NCBI RefSeq assembly: GCF_014529535.1
Contig: NW_023504022.1
Span: forward strand, 10,107,028-10,171,027
Direction: 5' to 3'
DNA: 64,000 nucleotides
Source of the DNA: Bradysia coprophila
Lineage: Eukaryota > Arthropoda > Insecta > Diptera > Sciaridae
Shown here: piece after piece, positions 24,689-37,300 of the stretch
Numbering within the stretch: position 1 is the first letter of the stretch
How the letters are laid out: each line of letters starts with the position of its first letter
Translations under genes and position numbers: made by a program
Notes under the pieces: generated by a model
The model's database searches: none
Told to the model about the DNA's origin: nothing
The model's input: only the letters and a program-made list of their open reading frames with translations

Positions 24689-27600
24689 ATGTGTCATCAA
24701 ATGGCCATGGACCAAGAGGCTGCACAAAAGCGTAAGAAAGTAGAAAAACGCCAGCAAGTTTATTTACAGCGAGTTGTAAGTCTCTCAAACAATAGGTTAG
24801 GATTTTCTATAAAACACTTTGGTAATACTCCCCTTGTCTGTCAGTCAGTGAAAATAAATAGATTGATTTAATTCCTTCGGCTTCGACTCAGGAATTTTAT
24901 GTTACTCATCAAAACAAAGACTTCTTTGCAATAACATGATCTCGTGGATAAAAAAAAGGACCACCAATGTATGAAAACGAACTCAAATTAACACTGACGC
25001 CACTGACGTAAATTTAATAATTTTATTCGCAAAAATAAGACTACTGGATAGTTCATGTCCTTACCTCTCCTACCTGGTTTACTTTACTCTGCTGTGATAA
25101 TATTCGTAGCACACTTACGGTGTGAATTTGCATTCGGTGGAAATAGTTATAATAGTTCAGGTTATTTGTACAGTGTGCGAATAGTCAAAATATATAAAAA
25201 AGACTATTTGAACACTGAGACTAAGTTGCTGAACTTAACAATTTCTAGAAGTAATCATCACTCTAGAGGTCTTCGGAGTAAAATTCTGCAAAGGGAATCA
25301 CAGATTTTTCATGTGATTTTGTAGAAGGAAGCATCACTGACATGTGCCACATTTATGCAAAGGAACTTACAACTTTTTCACTTTCTACCTGAAAAAAGTA
25401 TTTTATAATGGGATTTCTAATATTTATTAAAGTTGTTACCAAAACTCACAGTAGCTCTATTACAGTCACAGTTTATTGGACGCTGATTTTATTTATGATT
25501 AAGTGATAATAAAAACAGCGCAGCACAGAAAGAACTTTTCAAAAACAAACATTTACCAGGACATTTACAATAATCAAAGGCATCTACTCTCTTCCTTCTC
25601 AATGCATGCCTCTTTGAATAGCAAGCGGATTTCCAAAATTTTCCAAATAAATTTCATTTTTCTCTCCGCTTTATCAGCTATAGACCGTGATTTATTGTAC
25701 GAATGAACTAAAGTATCTCGTATTGTCACAATCCATAGAATAGATTTTCCATGACTCCATGCACAAATAGTCTTATTCACTAGGGTGTGTCGATTTCAAT
25801 TATTTTTTTTAGTCATTCCGGGTTCCGCCCTACCGCGATTCACCCTCGCACTAGCAATAATAATCAGCAAAAATTTTTTTTTTCTAAGTCAATATAAGCT
25901 TGCACCGTCACTTTTTCAAAAATTTTCGAGCTACACGAGATAGCTGGATTATGGGTCCGAACCAAAAAAAATCTACAGATGCTTTTGCAAAGTTTTCACT
26001 CTGTACGGCATCTAGAGGGTCTACTAGAACATACAAAAATTAAAAAAAGTTAAAAAAATGTTTTACCGTCATTTTGGTATAGCATCAAGTTTCACCGAGG
26101 TGGAATTTTCAAGAATTTTGTAAGTGGAAAAGTTATCTCACCTGGGTGAATTTTTTTCAAGCTATTGTTGTGATAGCTCATTTTGTAGGTATTTCAATAG
26201 CGCATCCAGCAAACGTACAGTTTCGATAGGTAAATTTAAATATTTTTTGGTTTCACTGTTGGAAGGCCCAAAAATGGGGCATTTCTTTGGGTATTTTCGA
26301 AAACATAACAAATTGGCTTCTCTTAAAAAACGAAATCTTACTATTTTCAGCTTTTAAATGTGTTATTCATGAATAATATTTGAATTTCTGTCAAAATTTT
26401 TCATTTACTTGCTGTATTTAAAATGTTAATTGTCTCCATACTCGAAGAAATGCCCAATTTTTGGGCCTTCCAACAGCGAAACCAAACAATATTTAAATTT
26501 ATCTATCTAAACTGTATGTTTGCTGGATGCGCTATTGAAATACCTACAAAATGAGCTATCACAACAATAGCTTGAAAAAAATTCACCCACGTGAGATGAC
26601 TTTTCCACTTACAAAATTCTTGAAAATTCCACCTCGGTGAAACTTGATGCTATACCAAAATGACGGTAAAACATTTTTTTAACTTTTTTTAATTTTTGTA
26701 TGTTCTAGTAGACCCTCTAGATGCCGTACAGAGTGAAAACTTTGCAAAAGCATCTGTAGATTTTTTTTGGTTCGGACCCATAATCCAGCTATCTCGTGTA
26801 GCTCGAAAATTTTTGAAAAAGTGACGGTGCAAGCTTATATTGACTTAGAAAAAAAAAAATTTTGCTGATTATTATTGCTAGTGCGAGGGTGAATCGCGGT
26901 AGGGCGGAACCCGGAATGACTAAAAAAAATAATTGAAATCGACACACCCTATTATTCACGGTGCGGTTGAATGCATTTTAATTGAGTATCGGGATGCTAT
27001 TCTGATATTTTTGGATATTATTAGTCACCTAGGAGTGATGAACAAGGTTCCACAAAAATGTTTGATTATCATCCGTACCAGCAGTGGCAGTGGAACATAG
27101 CCTACAAGGAGAGTCATTGAAAACGGTTGCAATCGGTAGTGGTTTGAATTCTAATAGCAATGGTACAAAAATTAAGTCCCATGATTGCAAGAGAAGCCGG
27201 TAGAGACACGCTAAAGTTTAAACACACGATTTTCAAAAGGTGATAGTGTCGTGAATACTCGAGCGATGAAGCTATTAAATAGTTGTAGCAGTAGAGGGAC
27301 CAATATCCAAAAACAACTATTATTCGGCTCCGAGCTAACTAATAATATCTAAAAATATCAAAAGTGCATTCAAATGCTCAATTAAAATTCATTCAAAGCA
27401 CCGTGAACTTTGGCTATTTTCATTGAGTGCAAGCCTTCTCCATTATATTCGTTTTGATAGAAAAACTATTCTGAACTTGAAACAGATTACACAAACCACC
27501 AATATCTTTGTACTAATCTGAAAAATGTGTTTAACGTTGAACTGCAGGTTTCCCAAAGTACAGTTCCGATCATTTGGGTATTGGGAGGTCCAGGAAGTGG

Positions 27601-28328
27601 AAAAGGAACGCAATGTGCCAAGATTGTTGAAAAATATGGATTTTCTCACTTTAGCACTGGCGATTTGTTGAGAGATGAGGTAAGCATTCCTGCTGCAATA
27701 ACTCTCCTCAATTCTTTACTATATTATTTAACATACATAGGTTGCTTCTGGATCCGACAAAGGAAAAGAGCTTCAGGAGATCATGAAAAAAGGAGAACTC
27801 GTCTCAAACGCCCAAGTTCTGTCGCTGTTGGAAACTGCAATGAAGAAAGTGACAAACAGTAAGGGATTTCTGATTGACGGTTATCCACGTCAAAAAGATC
27901 AAGGAGCCGCTTTCGAAGAGGCCATTGCACCAGTCGATTTGATCTTATATTTTGAATGCAGGGATGTGAGTACAATATTGTCCTTTGCTCGCCATCGAAT
28001 TAAGCTTTAATGATCTGTATAATTTCGAATAGGAAACTATGGTAGCTCGTATACTTCATAGAGCATCGCAATCAGCCGAAGTTCGTGCCGACGACAACGA
28101 GGACACGATAAAGACACGAATTGCTACTTTCTCGAAAAACACGAATGAAATTTTGGTTCTCTATCCACAACAAACACGAAGGGTAAGTTGGAATCGGAAT
28201 GAAAAATCGAAATTTAGTTAATTCTTTGTATACGCTTGCAGATTGATGCTGAACGAGGTGTTGATGATATTTTCGGCGATGTTCAGAACTTTATTGATGC
28301 GACACTAGCAATCAAGGTGGCCAGTTAA
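24689..28328 (+). CDS. Adk1: Adenylate kinase 1 (cytosolic AMP kinase)
   Basis: It catalyses ATP + AMP to 2 ADP. Exons: 24689-24775, 27548-27679, 27741-27965, 28033-28182 and 28242-28328, all phase 0, giving 226 codons, close to the size of insect AK1. The P-loop GGPGSGKGT is at residues 42-50, STGDLLRDE follows, and DGYPR is at 119-123. [13 protein letters not shown] holds the lid and arginine region. The short lid is that of the AK1 type. Exon 1 encodes a Lys/Gln-rich N-terminus and was chosen because it is open, has the acceptor TTTTTCAG before it and the donor GTAAGT after it, and keeps phase; it is less certain than exons 2-5. An acceptor before the ATG implies an upstream untranslated exon. 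Intron 1 (2.77 kb) contains the second foldback element. Confidence 0.88.
25781..26951. mobile_element. Foldback transposon copy 2 (1171 bp, 8-bp target duplication)
   Basis: Same length and, as far as I can read, same sequence as 11140-12310, including the positions where the two arms differ. It is flanked by its own duplication TTATTCAC (25773-25780 and 26952-26959), so it is an independent insertion. It lies within intron 1 of adenylate kinase 1. Confidence 0.93.
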
Positions 28329-28705
28329 AAATTTCTTAAAAAAATCCTTTTCAACTCAAACAAATTTACTTGCAATAATCGGTAACTAAAGCTATAATTA
28401 TTGTTAAAGTTTAAATTGAAAATTTATTTTTGGTTATTAAATGTTTTAAGTAACTGAATTCGATGCATTGCTCATTAAAAAGTCATAAATAACGTCCAAA
28501 CTGACCACTGTCTCCGGTACCACTTCAATTTAAGAACCAATTATTGTGAAGGTCTCGCATTATCAATCTCCCGACCTTGTTTTCGATTATTATTTTTTCT
28601 ATTACAAGTCATAATTTTATACAGTAGGTACATTGTATACCTGATGCAAATCAGAAAATTGTTAGTAGTTTATAGACACAACTACTAGCCTTTTAGTTCC
28701 AATTT

Positions 28706-30241
28706 CAGTGCTCCCACAGTGTCCTACTTTCCTACTTTGTCCTACTTTTTCGAAATTCGTCCTACTTGTCCTACTGTCCTACGTAGGGCACTTCAAGGAC
28801 TTTAATTAAGTAACAATCAAGCGGACTTTGAGCTCTAGAAGTAAATTAAAATAATTTTCGACCTAACTTGATATGATTATTGGCTTAGATTATCAGAGAT
28901 GAAAGATATTCTTGGACATTTTAAATATCCAGTTATTTCGCGACTGGCAAAAGCGTGTTTTTGTTTGAGCCACGCAAATGCAGCATTCAGCACAAACCTT
29001 CTGCAAAATAAAGAGTCGATACAAGGAACAACAGCCAGTCAAGGATGGTATTGATGCATATCAGGTGTATTTAGATCTTCAAAAATTCTCAGCTGAAAAG
29101 AGCTGATCGTGAACGTAAGGACAAAAAAGCGAAGGAAGACAATATAAGGGAAATCGATAGATCGATTGGTCAGGAATTGGCAACGTTAAATGTGGCGGAA
29201 GAATTGTTGATCGACAGTGACACGACAGAGTAACGTTAACCAGGCAGGAGCGCTGATTTGACTAGGGACCTGATTAATCTAGTGGCCCTACATTTTTTGC
29301 GAATAAAATTTTTCAATTTATGTCAGTGTTCATTTTCATACAGAGTAAATCCCTTATTTGACGTTTCGAAAATGAACCACTCCTGCCTGGTTTATTTTAC
29401 TCTGCCGTGACATTAACAAATATTTGAGCAAAGTTGTAAATTCACGGCAGAGTAAAATAAACCAGGCAGTAGTGGTTCATTTTTAAAACGTCAAATAAGC
29501 AAGCAAATAAGCGACCTAATACACTGTATAAAAATGAACTCAAATGAACACTGACATAAAAATAAGACACTTAAAGCACTCCGTTTAGCCTCCGTCTATA
29601 TGACAGTCTTTTAGAACAAAAGAACTGTCACGCAAACGGAGTGGAAATTGAATTTATTTCAATTTTTTACTCCGTTCACGTGACAGTTTCTTTGTTCTAT
29701 TTTACAACTGCCATGTAAACGGCTAAGCGGAGTGCTCTTTTTAAGTGGAAACTATACTTAATAGATTATTCAGGTCCTTATTCAAATCAAGCGCTCCTCC
29801 CTGGTTTACTTTACTCTGCCGTGTGCAAATTCCAACGGAACCGTGGAAACAAGTGAATTGATAAAGGCATATGCAGTTCTAACAGCTGCAATCCAGCAAA
29901 CGAAGACGAAAATCGAAAAATTGAAAAAAAAACAGAAATCGTAAATAGAAAAATAGTTATTTATGCAATCAAGGTGCAAAGTACTTTATTAAAGGGCCTA
30001 TCTAGTTGATATTTTAGAATTTAAAATAGGCCGTTTGTCATAATACACATCGTGAGCATAATAAAGTACTTTGCATTGAGGCAAATACAACATTTTATGC
30101 CACAGAGGCATCTAAAGTTTGTAGTGGCATAAATAACTACTTTGAACCATAGTTGGAATGTCTGTTATTTTCTTTAATAAATCTCAAAAAAATGTCCTAC
30201 ATGTCCTGCGGGAGGACACGAAAATTTTAGTGGGACCACTG
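28706..30241. mobile_element. Decayed hAT-like transposon with nested insertion
   Basis: The ends CAGTGCTCCCAC and GTGGGACCACTG are near complements, and CAATTT lies next to both. Inside, frame fragments at about 28909-29040 (YPVISRLAKACLCLSHANAA) and 29105-29220 resemble the C-terminal part of hAT-type transposases. The reading continues after an inserted element at 29824-29944 with a Lys-rich helix. At least one frameshift and the insertion make it inactive. Confidence 0.6.
29221..29823. mobile_element. Nested MITE with CACGRCAGAGTAA ends
   Basis: Its left end (CACGACAGAGTAACGTTAAC) pairs with its right end (CCTGGTTTACTTTACTCTGC then CGTG). Two further copies of the same terminus lie inside (29370-29412 and 29442-29480), and there is an inner palindrome at 29569-29746 (CACTCCGTTTAGC). 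Related ends occur at 15063-15107 and 25055-25097. Confidence 0.65.
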
Positions 30242-30389
30242 CAATTTAGTCATGTTGTTGCTCTAAGAATTTAAAAAAATGATTTTTATGACATCTTTAA
30301 ATGATTGCATTGTACCAATATCTTCACTCCGATAGCAACTTGAATCCATCATAATGTAAACTGAGATAAACTCTAGTTTTCAGGTAATA

Positions 30390-30560
30390 TTTTTGGGAAA
30401 ACATTTTCCTTTTCTCAAATTTTCCTAGATTTTCCCATATTTTCCTTAATTTTCCAAAGAATTTTTTTTTAGGAAAATTTGGAAAAAGGTTTGAAGAAAG
30501 CTTGGGAAATAATGAGAAAATTCAAAAAAAAAGAAAAGAAAATGTTTTCCCAAAAAATAG
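30390..30560. repeat. Inverted repeat rich in TTTTCC/GGAAAA
   Basis: TTTTTGGGAAAACATTTTCC near 30391 is mirrored by GAAAATGTTTTCCCAAAAA near 30540. Confidence 0.6.
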
Positions 30561-30646
30561 CCAGTTCTACGACTTCTAGCGCACAAAAACGAAATTGCCA
30601 GAACAAAACATTTCCAGTCTAAGATAGCATCAAATGTATCGATTCA

Positions 30647-31040
30647 CAATACCCTCTCTAGCAATCAAACTAGGAAAATTAAGGTGGTAAAACTTTACAG
30701 TGTATTCTGTCATAGAAAATTTTACACTTTTAAAAATAAATTAAATGAAGTATGAGCAGCGATTTAATTTTTTGTGTTGACGTCTTGATTAACCATTTCG
30801 GTGTTCGAAAATGAATAATTTGTGATTGTGACGTGTTTTTTGGTGTGTTGTTCCGTTATTTTGGTGTGCAAAAATGAAATAAAGTTTGAAGTTTATCTTT
30901 TTCGTGTGACGTCAATATTGCTTTAAAAAAGAGCGCGGCACGGCAACTCTATTACAAGAAAAAGTCAGTGTCACATTTGTCAAAATAAGGTGGTATTTTG
31001 ACTACGTCAAAACGAAGTTTGGTTGCTAGAGAGGGTATTG
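30647..31040. mobile_element. MITE with 9-bp target duplication (Mutator-like)
   Basis: A 394-bp element with ends CAATACCCTCTCTAGCAA and TTGCTAGAGAGGGTATTG, and exact 9-bp flanks ATCGATTCA at 30638-30646 and 31041-31049. Nine-bp duplications are typical of MULE or foldback transposons. Confidence 0.85.
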
Positions 31041-31381
31041 ATCGATTCACTATATGTGATAATGTCTACTCTTGTAACGTGAAACGAGCTCTTAATTGAA
31101 TTATTCAAAAAGAATTCGCAACGAAATTACATCTGGGAAGGGACAGTCCAGTACTTCGTCTTCATAAGGCTTTTCGACGATAAAGTTTTCAGCCATTTCC
31201 AGGTTTTGGTTTTGAATGGAAAAGATTTCGATGACACGAATTTCATTTCTCCCTTTATTCCATTTTAAAGTTGACCACAGCTAACTACTTCTGTTCTCTG
31301 GCATTAGAAAACGAAGCCACTAACAGCCAAAGTTGTGACATTTTTTCTACAAAATATATTTGGCAAAATCATTTCTACATT

Positions 31382-34300
31382 TCATTTTTTCTTTACACTG
31401 TCGTATTCTGTTGCGCTACGTGTTTGAGATTTATTTTTTGATGGATAACCTCTCGCATATGGCGGCTTGGCATTTGTGGTAACGTAGTAAACTCCTCGTG
31501 CACTTTAAAATGTAATATCAAAAATGTTACCAAACCGCAAATTTAACACACAAAAAAACAAACGAAACCAACTTACTTGTGATTAAGGTCTTCACCCATC
31601 AACACGTATTCGGAGTCTTTCGGTTCACACCATCCAATTAGGTATGAGAGCAGATTCGTACATGGTCCAGCATAAAATCCTTTCGGACTATTGATCGATT
31701 CAATAAAATATGGCGTAACTTTTGTGTGATCGCAGGCAAGAGTTTCTAAAACCAACCGACACTTTTCAGTAAATTCACTAGCAGAGAAGAGGCGAAATAC
31801 TAACGGAATATTGTACTGCTAGAACAGCCCGGCTGAGAAGTTCCACCGTTAACATAAAAGTCGGCATGACCACTTGGACTCCACTGACCCAATATACCAG
31901 CACCGGTGTGGATGATATCGACGAAATGTGCGTCAGTTTTATCTAAGTCTCGGGTGTTATTAGAGCCAGCGTAAAAAAATATTGTTGGATCGAGACCCGT
32001 TATTCTTCCAATCTTTCCTTCTTCGGGTGTTAAGAAATTAGCCGCTAATCCAGCTATGTGTGCTCCAACGCTGTACCTTCATTATTATACCAGTAAGTAA
32101 ATTCAGAAATTGTTTTACCAGTTCAAAATTACCCAATGAAGTGTACGTCATCCGGTCGCACTCCCCTCGGATGTCGACCAATGTATTTGAGTAGTTGTGA
32201 TATACACAAACCGCCAAATCTAGGCGCCCATTCCATTTGGCTCAGGCACGGTTCCTTAACCGCTGTGCTGTAGTCAACGATAATGATATTGTAATCGCCA
32301 CGTTTGAAATATGCCTCACGAATATCTGGACTAGGCGAGAAATTTCGGCCACCACCGAATCCATGAATGACAATTTTCGTTGGATGAGCTCTGTTGAAAT
32401 GGGTGTAATAAAATGCCTCCGGATCGAGCACATCTAAGAGTTCGGGATTTTTTTGCGTTCGTCTTGTGTACAGATAGAACTGAATTTGCGGATGAGGACA
32501 GCGTATTGGCTTCGAAAGGCATGACTTGGAGTTGAAGACATCATTATCAGCATCAGCAGCCTTTTGGGAATCTGAAATGACGACATTTAAAATCAATTTT
32601 ATTCGTAATCACTTCGTGGTGATTGTACGGGTTTGGTACAAAGGTCATAGCACTGCTCCTAGCATTAACAATCGTGTGGCAGTCGTCACAAAGCCTCAAA
32701 ATATTGATACATGTATGAGTGTACAGTACACTTGCTGCTTATGTTGTGTGTTTTAACTCACACGACAGCATGGCCCTCGTCGACATATATTTTCTTTGTT
32801 AATGCTAGGACAAGTGCTATGACACAATGTTCTCATTTTCCTATTGTTCTAAAAAAAATTAATTTGGTGCTGCATTTGACTAACGAATTGTTGGAATATT
32901 TCAGTTAATTCATTGTGCCACAACAATAATTTTGAGATTACATGATGCAGTTAAGTACAAATTAATATACTCAATGAAAGTCCCCGACATATATCTACTT
33001 CATAACGTATATATTCGCTTTGACTTTGTATGCTTGAGTAACTGCAGAGCTTGCAAGAAAGAAGTAATTAAAAACGAAATAACAAATACAACAGTCATAA
33101 TCAATGAACGACGGAACGCAAATGTATCATTAAAAGTGCGTTTGAATAACAAAACGAGTTTGAAAAATTTAGGTTGTCCTTGTGAGATGATCATAGATTA
33201 ACGGTTGCATAACGTGTAAGTTTTTGGACTTATAATCTAACAACACTTTGTAAAATTTAAGTCTATTGTGACTACACTTTCTTCGAATATCCGATTCGGA
33301 AATTCCGATGGTTCCATAAACTCTTTTCGGAATATACTTGAAAAGCTTGCATAATCTATGTGAATTGGAATTCGCTCAGACTAATTGACTCTTCCAATTT
33401 TTTCAACATTTTTTTTATTAATTTACGATTGCTTCACAATATAAACAGAAATGCTGTTGCATTTGATTTATCCATCATATAACTTGGCACTTTTAGGTTG
33501 TTATACGCTTCAATAACGTACCATTATAGTGGGTACATAGGAGTGCAATTGTTAAAATGTGGTGTGCTAGTGGTCGCATAATTTGAAATGAAAAATTTCG
33601 AAAGAGCGGGTCCCGAACCCATCATCTTTACCTGATGATCTAACAAATGAGCCATGATCGGAATGTTTCTTTTGTGTTTTTCTATTTTTATCGATGCAGC
33701 TCCTCATTCTAAGCAAATAATTGTTCTATAGCATGCCTCTAAAATGTACTGTCTATTTTATACCGCTCCTTCAATCGATCAAAATCTAGTCCTTCAAAAT
33801 AAAAATCTTCGAGTTTTTATTCGATTATGTAGGTCATTATACTGAAAATTTCCCAAAATTTCGACCTATTACAGCAGACGTCTATCTCATTAGCCATTAG
33901 CACTGCCTAATATGTTCTTATATAAACAGATGCCCCAACAGGCAGGTTGTAAAACCCAAGGTCGATATAGTTGGAGAGGTAATGCCATTCAGACGCACGG
34001 TTTAGCAGATTTGTTTAATGCTAATGACACTTTCTTTCAAAATTGTTCAGTACGCTTTAATTGTGTATCTCCAAGTAGAGGGTCCACGCATTTGTTTTTA
34101 ATGAGAGACTGACTCGGTTTTTGTTTGTATCTTAACAACACCTACTTTAGTTGCCTTAAATGAGCCTTTTGCACCCAACGAATCAAGTGGAAGTCAGATC
34201 CACTGCATATAAAGCAAAATGAAACAATAGCCACGTCTTCGTGTAATTACTTTTGGTATGCTCTTAATCAATATTTCTTATAAGAGTCATACAGGGTGGA

Positions 34301-37300
34301 TATGGATAAACGCACATTTCAATCGAACCTTTTATATTTTCTGGTGTTTCATTTTTGTTTTTTTTTTTGTTTTTTTTAGGTTTCTTTCTATTGGTTCGAA
34401 CCTTGTTTTTATATTTATCCATAACCACACCTTGTGGTTATATAATCCACAAGACTAAGTGGATAATTAAATGAAGAAACAGAACATTAGTGAATTATCA
34501 GATAAATGAATTTTAATTAATGTTAGTCGAATGGGCTGACTAGATCAATATAGAAGTTTTTTTTATGGAAAATGAAATGTCATTTAATTATAATTCGCTA
34601 ATGTGACATGTTCCGTTTCTGCATTTAACTATTCAAGTTGTTATGGCAAACTTTACCTAATCACAAATGCAGAATGCAGTGAATACATTTTATACCGTCT
34701 TTGCTGCTATCGATGGCAACCGTAGGCATTCAAAATTAAGGGCAATATAACAATTTTAAAAAATTTAATTCGAATGAAAACATGCAAAAGCACTCAATTT
34801 TTGTGTGTGTTCCCAATTAACTACATAATCTTAAGTAATTTTGAATTGATTTTCTGCTATAGATTTAAACAAAAATGTTGTTCTAAGCCCATACACACGC
34901 ATTAAAGCCATACCTTTAAAATCTTGACAAAATTCTCTTTTATGTATTGTCTATGAATTACCGGCGAATGTAAACAAAATTTAAATTATGAAAAGTTTCT
35001 CTGAATTGATACGATTCAATAGTTCTTCAATACATTTAAAAAAAGAGTGTTTGGTCTTGAACTTGATCTTTTTGTGTAGTCGTCAGCGTCACGAATATTA
35101 ATTAGTTTTTGTTTAAACGTGATTCGTTTCATTCAATCAGAATCTTTTCTAGTATAGGTCCATGCTAGTGTAGAAGTCTAAAAATAGTGCAGTTAATAGT
35201 AGAATTCTAAAATTTCGACCCCTTGGTTGTTGTTGCTACTGTTCGCAAGCGTGTGGTGGGTGGTACATTTTCAAGGTTTGTCAATCGTTTTTGAATCAGG
35301 GTGCAACTATTACCACTGGTCCAAATTTCAGAGGTCTACTACGGCCAGCCGGACAAATTTTATTTTTTTTTATTTTAATCTATCAGCCGCCGTGTGCTTG
35401 AGAAACCAGGTCATTTGATACAATTATTTATTGAATGTTCAAAAATTGGTATAATTGGCTTTTCATTATATAATCGCATAATGCTGCATAACTTATGTCT
35501 GTACTTAATTTTCATCGTCCTCAATGATCTGACTCTTCATGTGTCTTTATATCGGTAAAAAAATCGATTTCAAGTTAGTTGCCTAAATATACAAATTAAT
35601 ACCTTCTTCCTTCAGCCATATAAATAAGATATCAAATTGACCCACTTTACCGGTCGAATCACCCCGACATTCTCCAAAAATATATGGAAAAAACCAAAGA
35701 TCCATGAAGACTTTCACAACCGATAATTATATGCGTTGAAAAAGTAAATTGTATCATTTCATATTTTAAAAAAAATATGAAAAAAATCTATTATCATATA
35801 GATATGAATGACGTGTGACGTGTCGTGAATGATGTCGTCGTATTATGTACAGACAATGCATATATCACTGTACAAAATAAACGAAAACAAAAAATTTAAA
35901 TAAATGTCTGGTTTCGCGGTGTAGTTTGCAATATAATAAAGATTACGCTGTTTTTAAGTTATTAAATCGTAATGCATGATGTAACAAAAACATAAAACAA
36001 TTTCTCTTATATGCTTTACTAGCGGCAGATGGAAAGTAAAATGTTAAATTTCAGGTTCTTTATTATTGTTTTACTTTTTTGATTTACATTTTACATGTAA
36101 CGCATCTTCACCATTCGGTGGATGTAGTGAGCCGGGTTTTACAAAGAACGCCTAGGGCAACAAAAAAATTATGCTGCACCGATGACCCACCTTTTCAATT
36201 CAATTCTAGTTGACGTTAAGTGCACTCGAAGGTATCAAAAATATACGGATATTTCATCTGTTAACGACAATGACAATATAATGATGAGCTCAGGCAGGAC
36301 TATGTTCTTTTATAGCAAATGTTATGTTAAAACAAATGAAGTAAAAGATTTTTTGTATCTTATTAAATTAAGGTGTGTGGTGTGATTAATCTTATTTTCT
36401 TCACTCAGAATGTCTTGACGAAATCAAGACTGTAAACTTTGGGGAGGTCTGTGTGACACCACACTAGACGATAAAATAGAGGATTTCAAACAACCGTGAT
36501 GATTCTCTTCGTCGCGATTAAATAGTTATTTTTTTTAAATTTAAAGTCATCAGAAGTGGTGTGTTCCTGCGTATCTACCAGAATGGCAATCTACGTGACC
36601 TCCGCAGTGTTTACAGCCTTGGACGAAATTTAATTTTAGCACTTTAACTCACGCTTTCGAGTGAAATGCCTTATTCGGCAATGAGACAAATGATGGAAAT
36701 GGCTTCTTCTCGGCTTCGACTCGGAGCGGTAAATTTTACGCGAGAAGTACCATTTCCACCATTTGCACCATTAGTAAGCAATGTACTATTTCACCACCGA
36801 GGGTAGAAAATAGACATTTCCTCTACCGACCTATCACTTTGTTTTTGTTTTCAAAAGTTCGACTGATGTTTTCGTTTCACCGAACAACGGTTAATCACAC
36901 CACTCACACATGAAAAACGTTGTGTTCACACAACTGAAAATAGTAAATTCCAACTTCCGTCCATTGAGTAAACATTTAGCCATTGTGTTGTGTGGGCAAC
37001 ACTTACATCAAAGGAAGTAATAGAGTTAATAATTTTTGACTGATAGCAACACACTGTCTACGACCGAATCTGGACAGTGCGTTGCTGATAGTGATTGGTA
37101 TTCTTCAGAAAATACTGCAGTGATCAAATTAAAAATGTTCTCGAAATACGAGCAAGGTCTTTGTGCACTTTCGAATGAAAATCGATGGAAATGTACTGTG
37201 AACTCAATTTATAAGAATTTTCCATCTAACTCTGATTGGGTTCATTTGAACTTTCATTAGTTTAATCGAGAATTAACGATTTATCGAATGGCCAGAAGCT

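Noticed and set aside
25055..25324. 89-codon frame with a hydrophobic start
   Set aside because: Its first part is the CCTGGTTTACTTTACTCTGC repeat terminus also found near 29800, so it is transposon-derived.
33000..33194. Alternative signal-peptide exon for the lipase (MTVVFVISFLITSF)
   Set aside because: No donor gives the one-base phase needed by the 32571 exon; the exon at 37485-37545 fits exactly.
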